From contig JAEZDQ010000166.1 in assembly GCA_023433225.1 (NCBI GenBank), positions 1-14,847 of the forward strand: 14,847 bases of DNA, given 5' to 3'. Made by a program: the position numbers and the translations under genes. This document shows positions 14,777 through 14,847 of the stretch, one piece after another; within the stretch, counting starts at the first letter, position 1, and each line of letters starts with the position of its first letter. The DNA is from Bacteroidota bacterium (GTDB lineage Bacteria; Bacteroidota; Bacteroidia; Flavobacteriales; Weeksellaceae). The notes under the pieces are model-generated. The model ran no database searches and had not been told where the DNA came from. It was given only the letters and a program-made list of their open reading frames with translations.

Positions 14777-14847
14777 TTATTCCAACCAACTGGTTTTATA
14801 ACTGTCATCTTCCAAATCCAAAGCTGCCTGGGTCAGGTTCAGCGGAT
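14777..14847 (-). CDS. C-terminal end of an unidentified gene
   Basis: The last 22 codons and the stop of a minus-strand gene are visible, ending in LEDDSYKTSWLE. The tail is acidic and hydrophilic. The strong terminator downstream supports a real gene end. The fragment is too short to identify the product. Confidence 0.6.
   Translation of the reverse strand, partial: PLNLTQAALDLEDDSYKTSWLE

Overview
The window looks like chromosomal DNA of a Bacteroidota bacterium, most likely class Flavobacteriia. The evidence is a large OstA-like protein of Bacteroidota type, several lipoproteins with acidic residues just after the lipid-bearing cysteine, a TPR-containing NarL-type sensor kinase, and Bacteroidota-style -7 boxes (TAnnTTTG) before several genes. 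I cannot name the genus. G+C is moderate, roughly 45% by eye, with one clearly AT-rich patch at about 6389-6920. I see no phage, transposon, CRISPR array, tRNA or rRNA.

Layout. Positions 1-1427 (minus strand) hold the first codons of an M3-family peptidase and, upstream of it, an RhlE-like DEAD-box RNA helicase ending at an intrinsic terminator. A 305-base gap (1428-1732) with inverted repeats separates it from a plus-strand run: a Fur-family regulator, an OstA/LptA-like envelope protein, a lipoprotein with a C-terminal hydrophobic helix, a class-III PLP aminotransferase and adenine phosphoribosyltransferase (1733-6382). This meets head-on a minus-strand run (9514 down to 6389): an S41 protease lipoprotein, a GNAT-like acyltransferase and an AT-rich exported protein whose reading frame is broken near its signal peptide. 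Diverging from the protease is a plus-strand pair, a small lipoprotein and a membrane zinc peptidase of the YugP type (9580-10671), closed by a strong terminator. The rest is on the minus strand: a two-component system (TPR histidine kinase, then LuxR-type response regulator), a two-module beta-helix lipoprotein, and the last 22 codons of an unidentified gene.

How the genes may work together. Much of the window concerns the cell envelope: the OstA-like protein (probable LPS transport), five predicted lipoproteins, an anchored protease and a membrane metalloprotease. Two lipoproteins (S41 protease and beta-helix protein) carry an Asp run just after the acylated cysteine, resembling the signal that sends Bacteroidota lipoproteins to the cell surface. 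The kinase and regulator form a plausible cognate pair with unknown input. Nothing here is clearly an undescribed multi-gene system. The points most worth a second look are the frame-disrupted AT-rich exported protein, the tight OstA-lipoprotein-aminotransferase cluster behind a Fur-type regulator without the zinc-binding CxxC pairs, and the structured gap upstream of the helicase.
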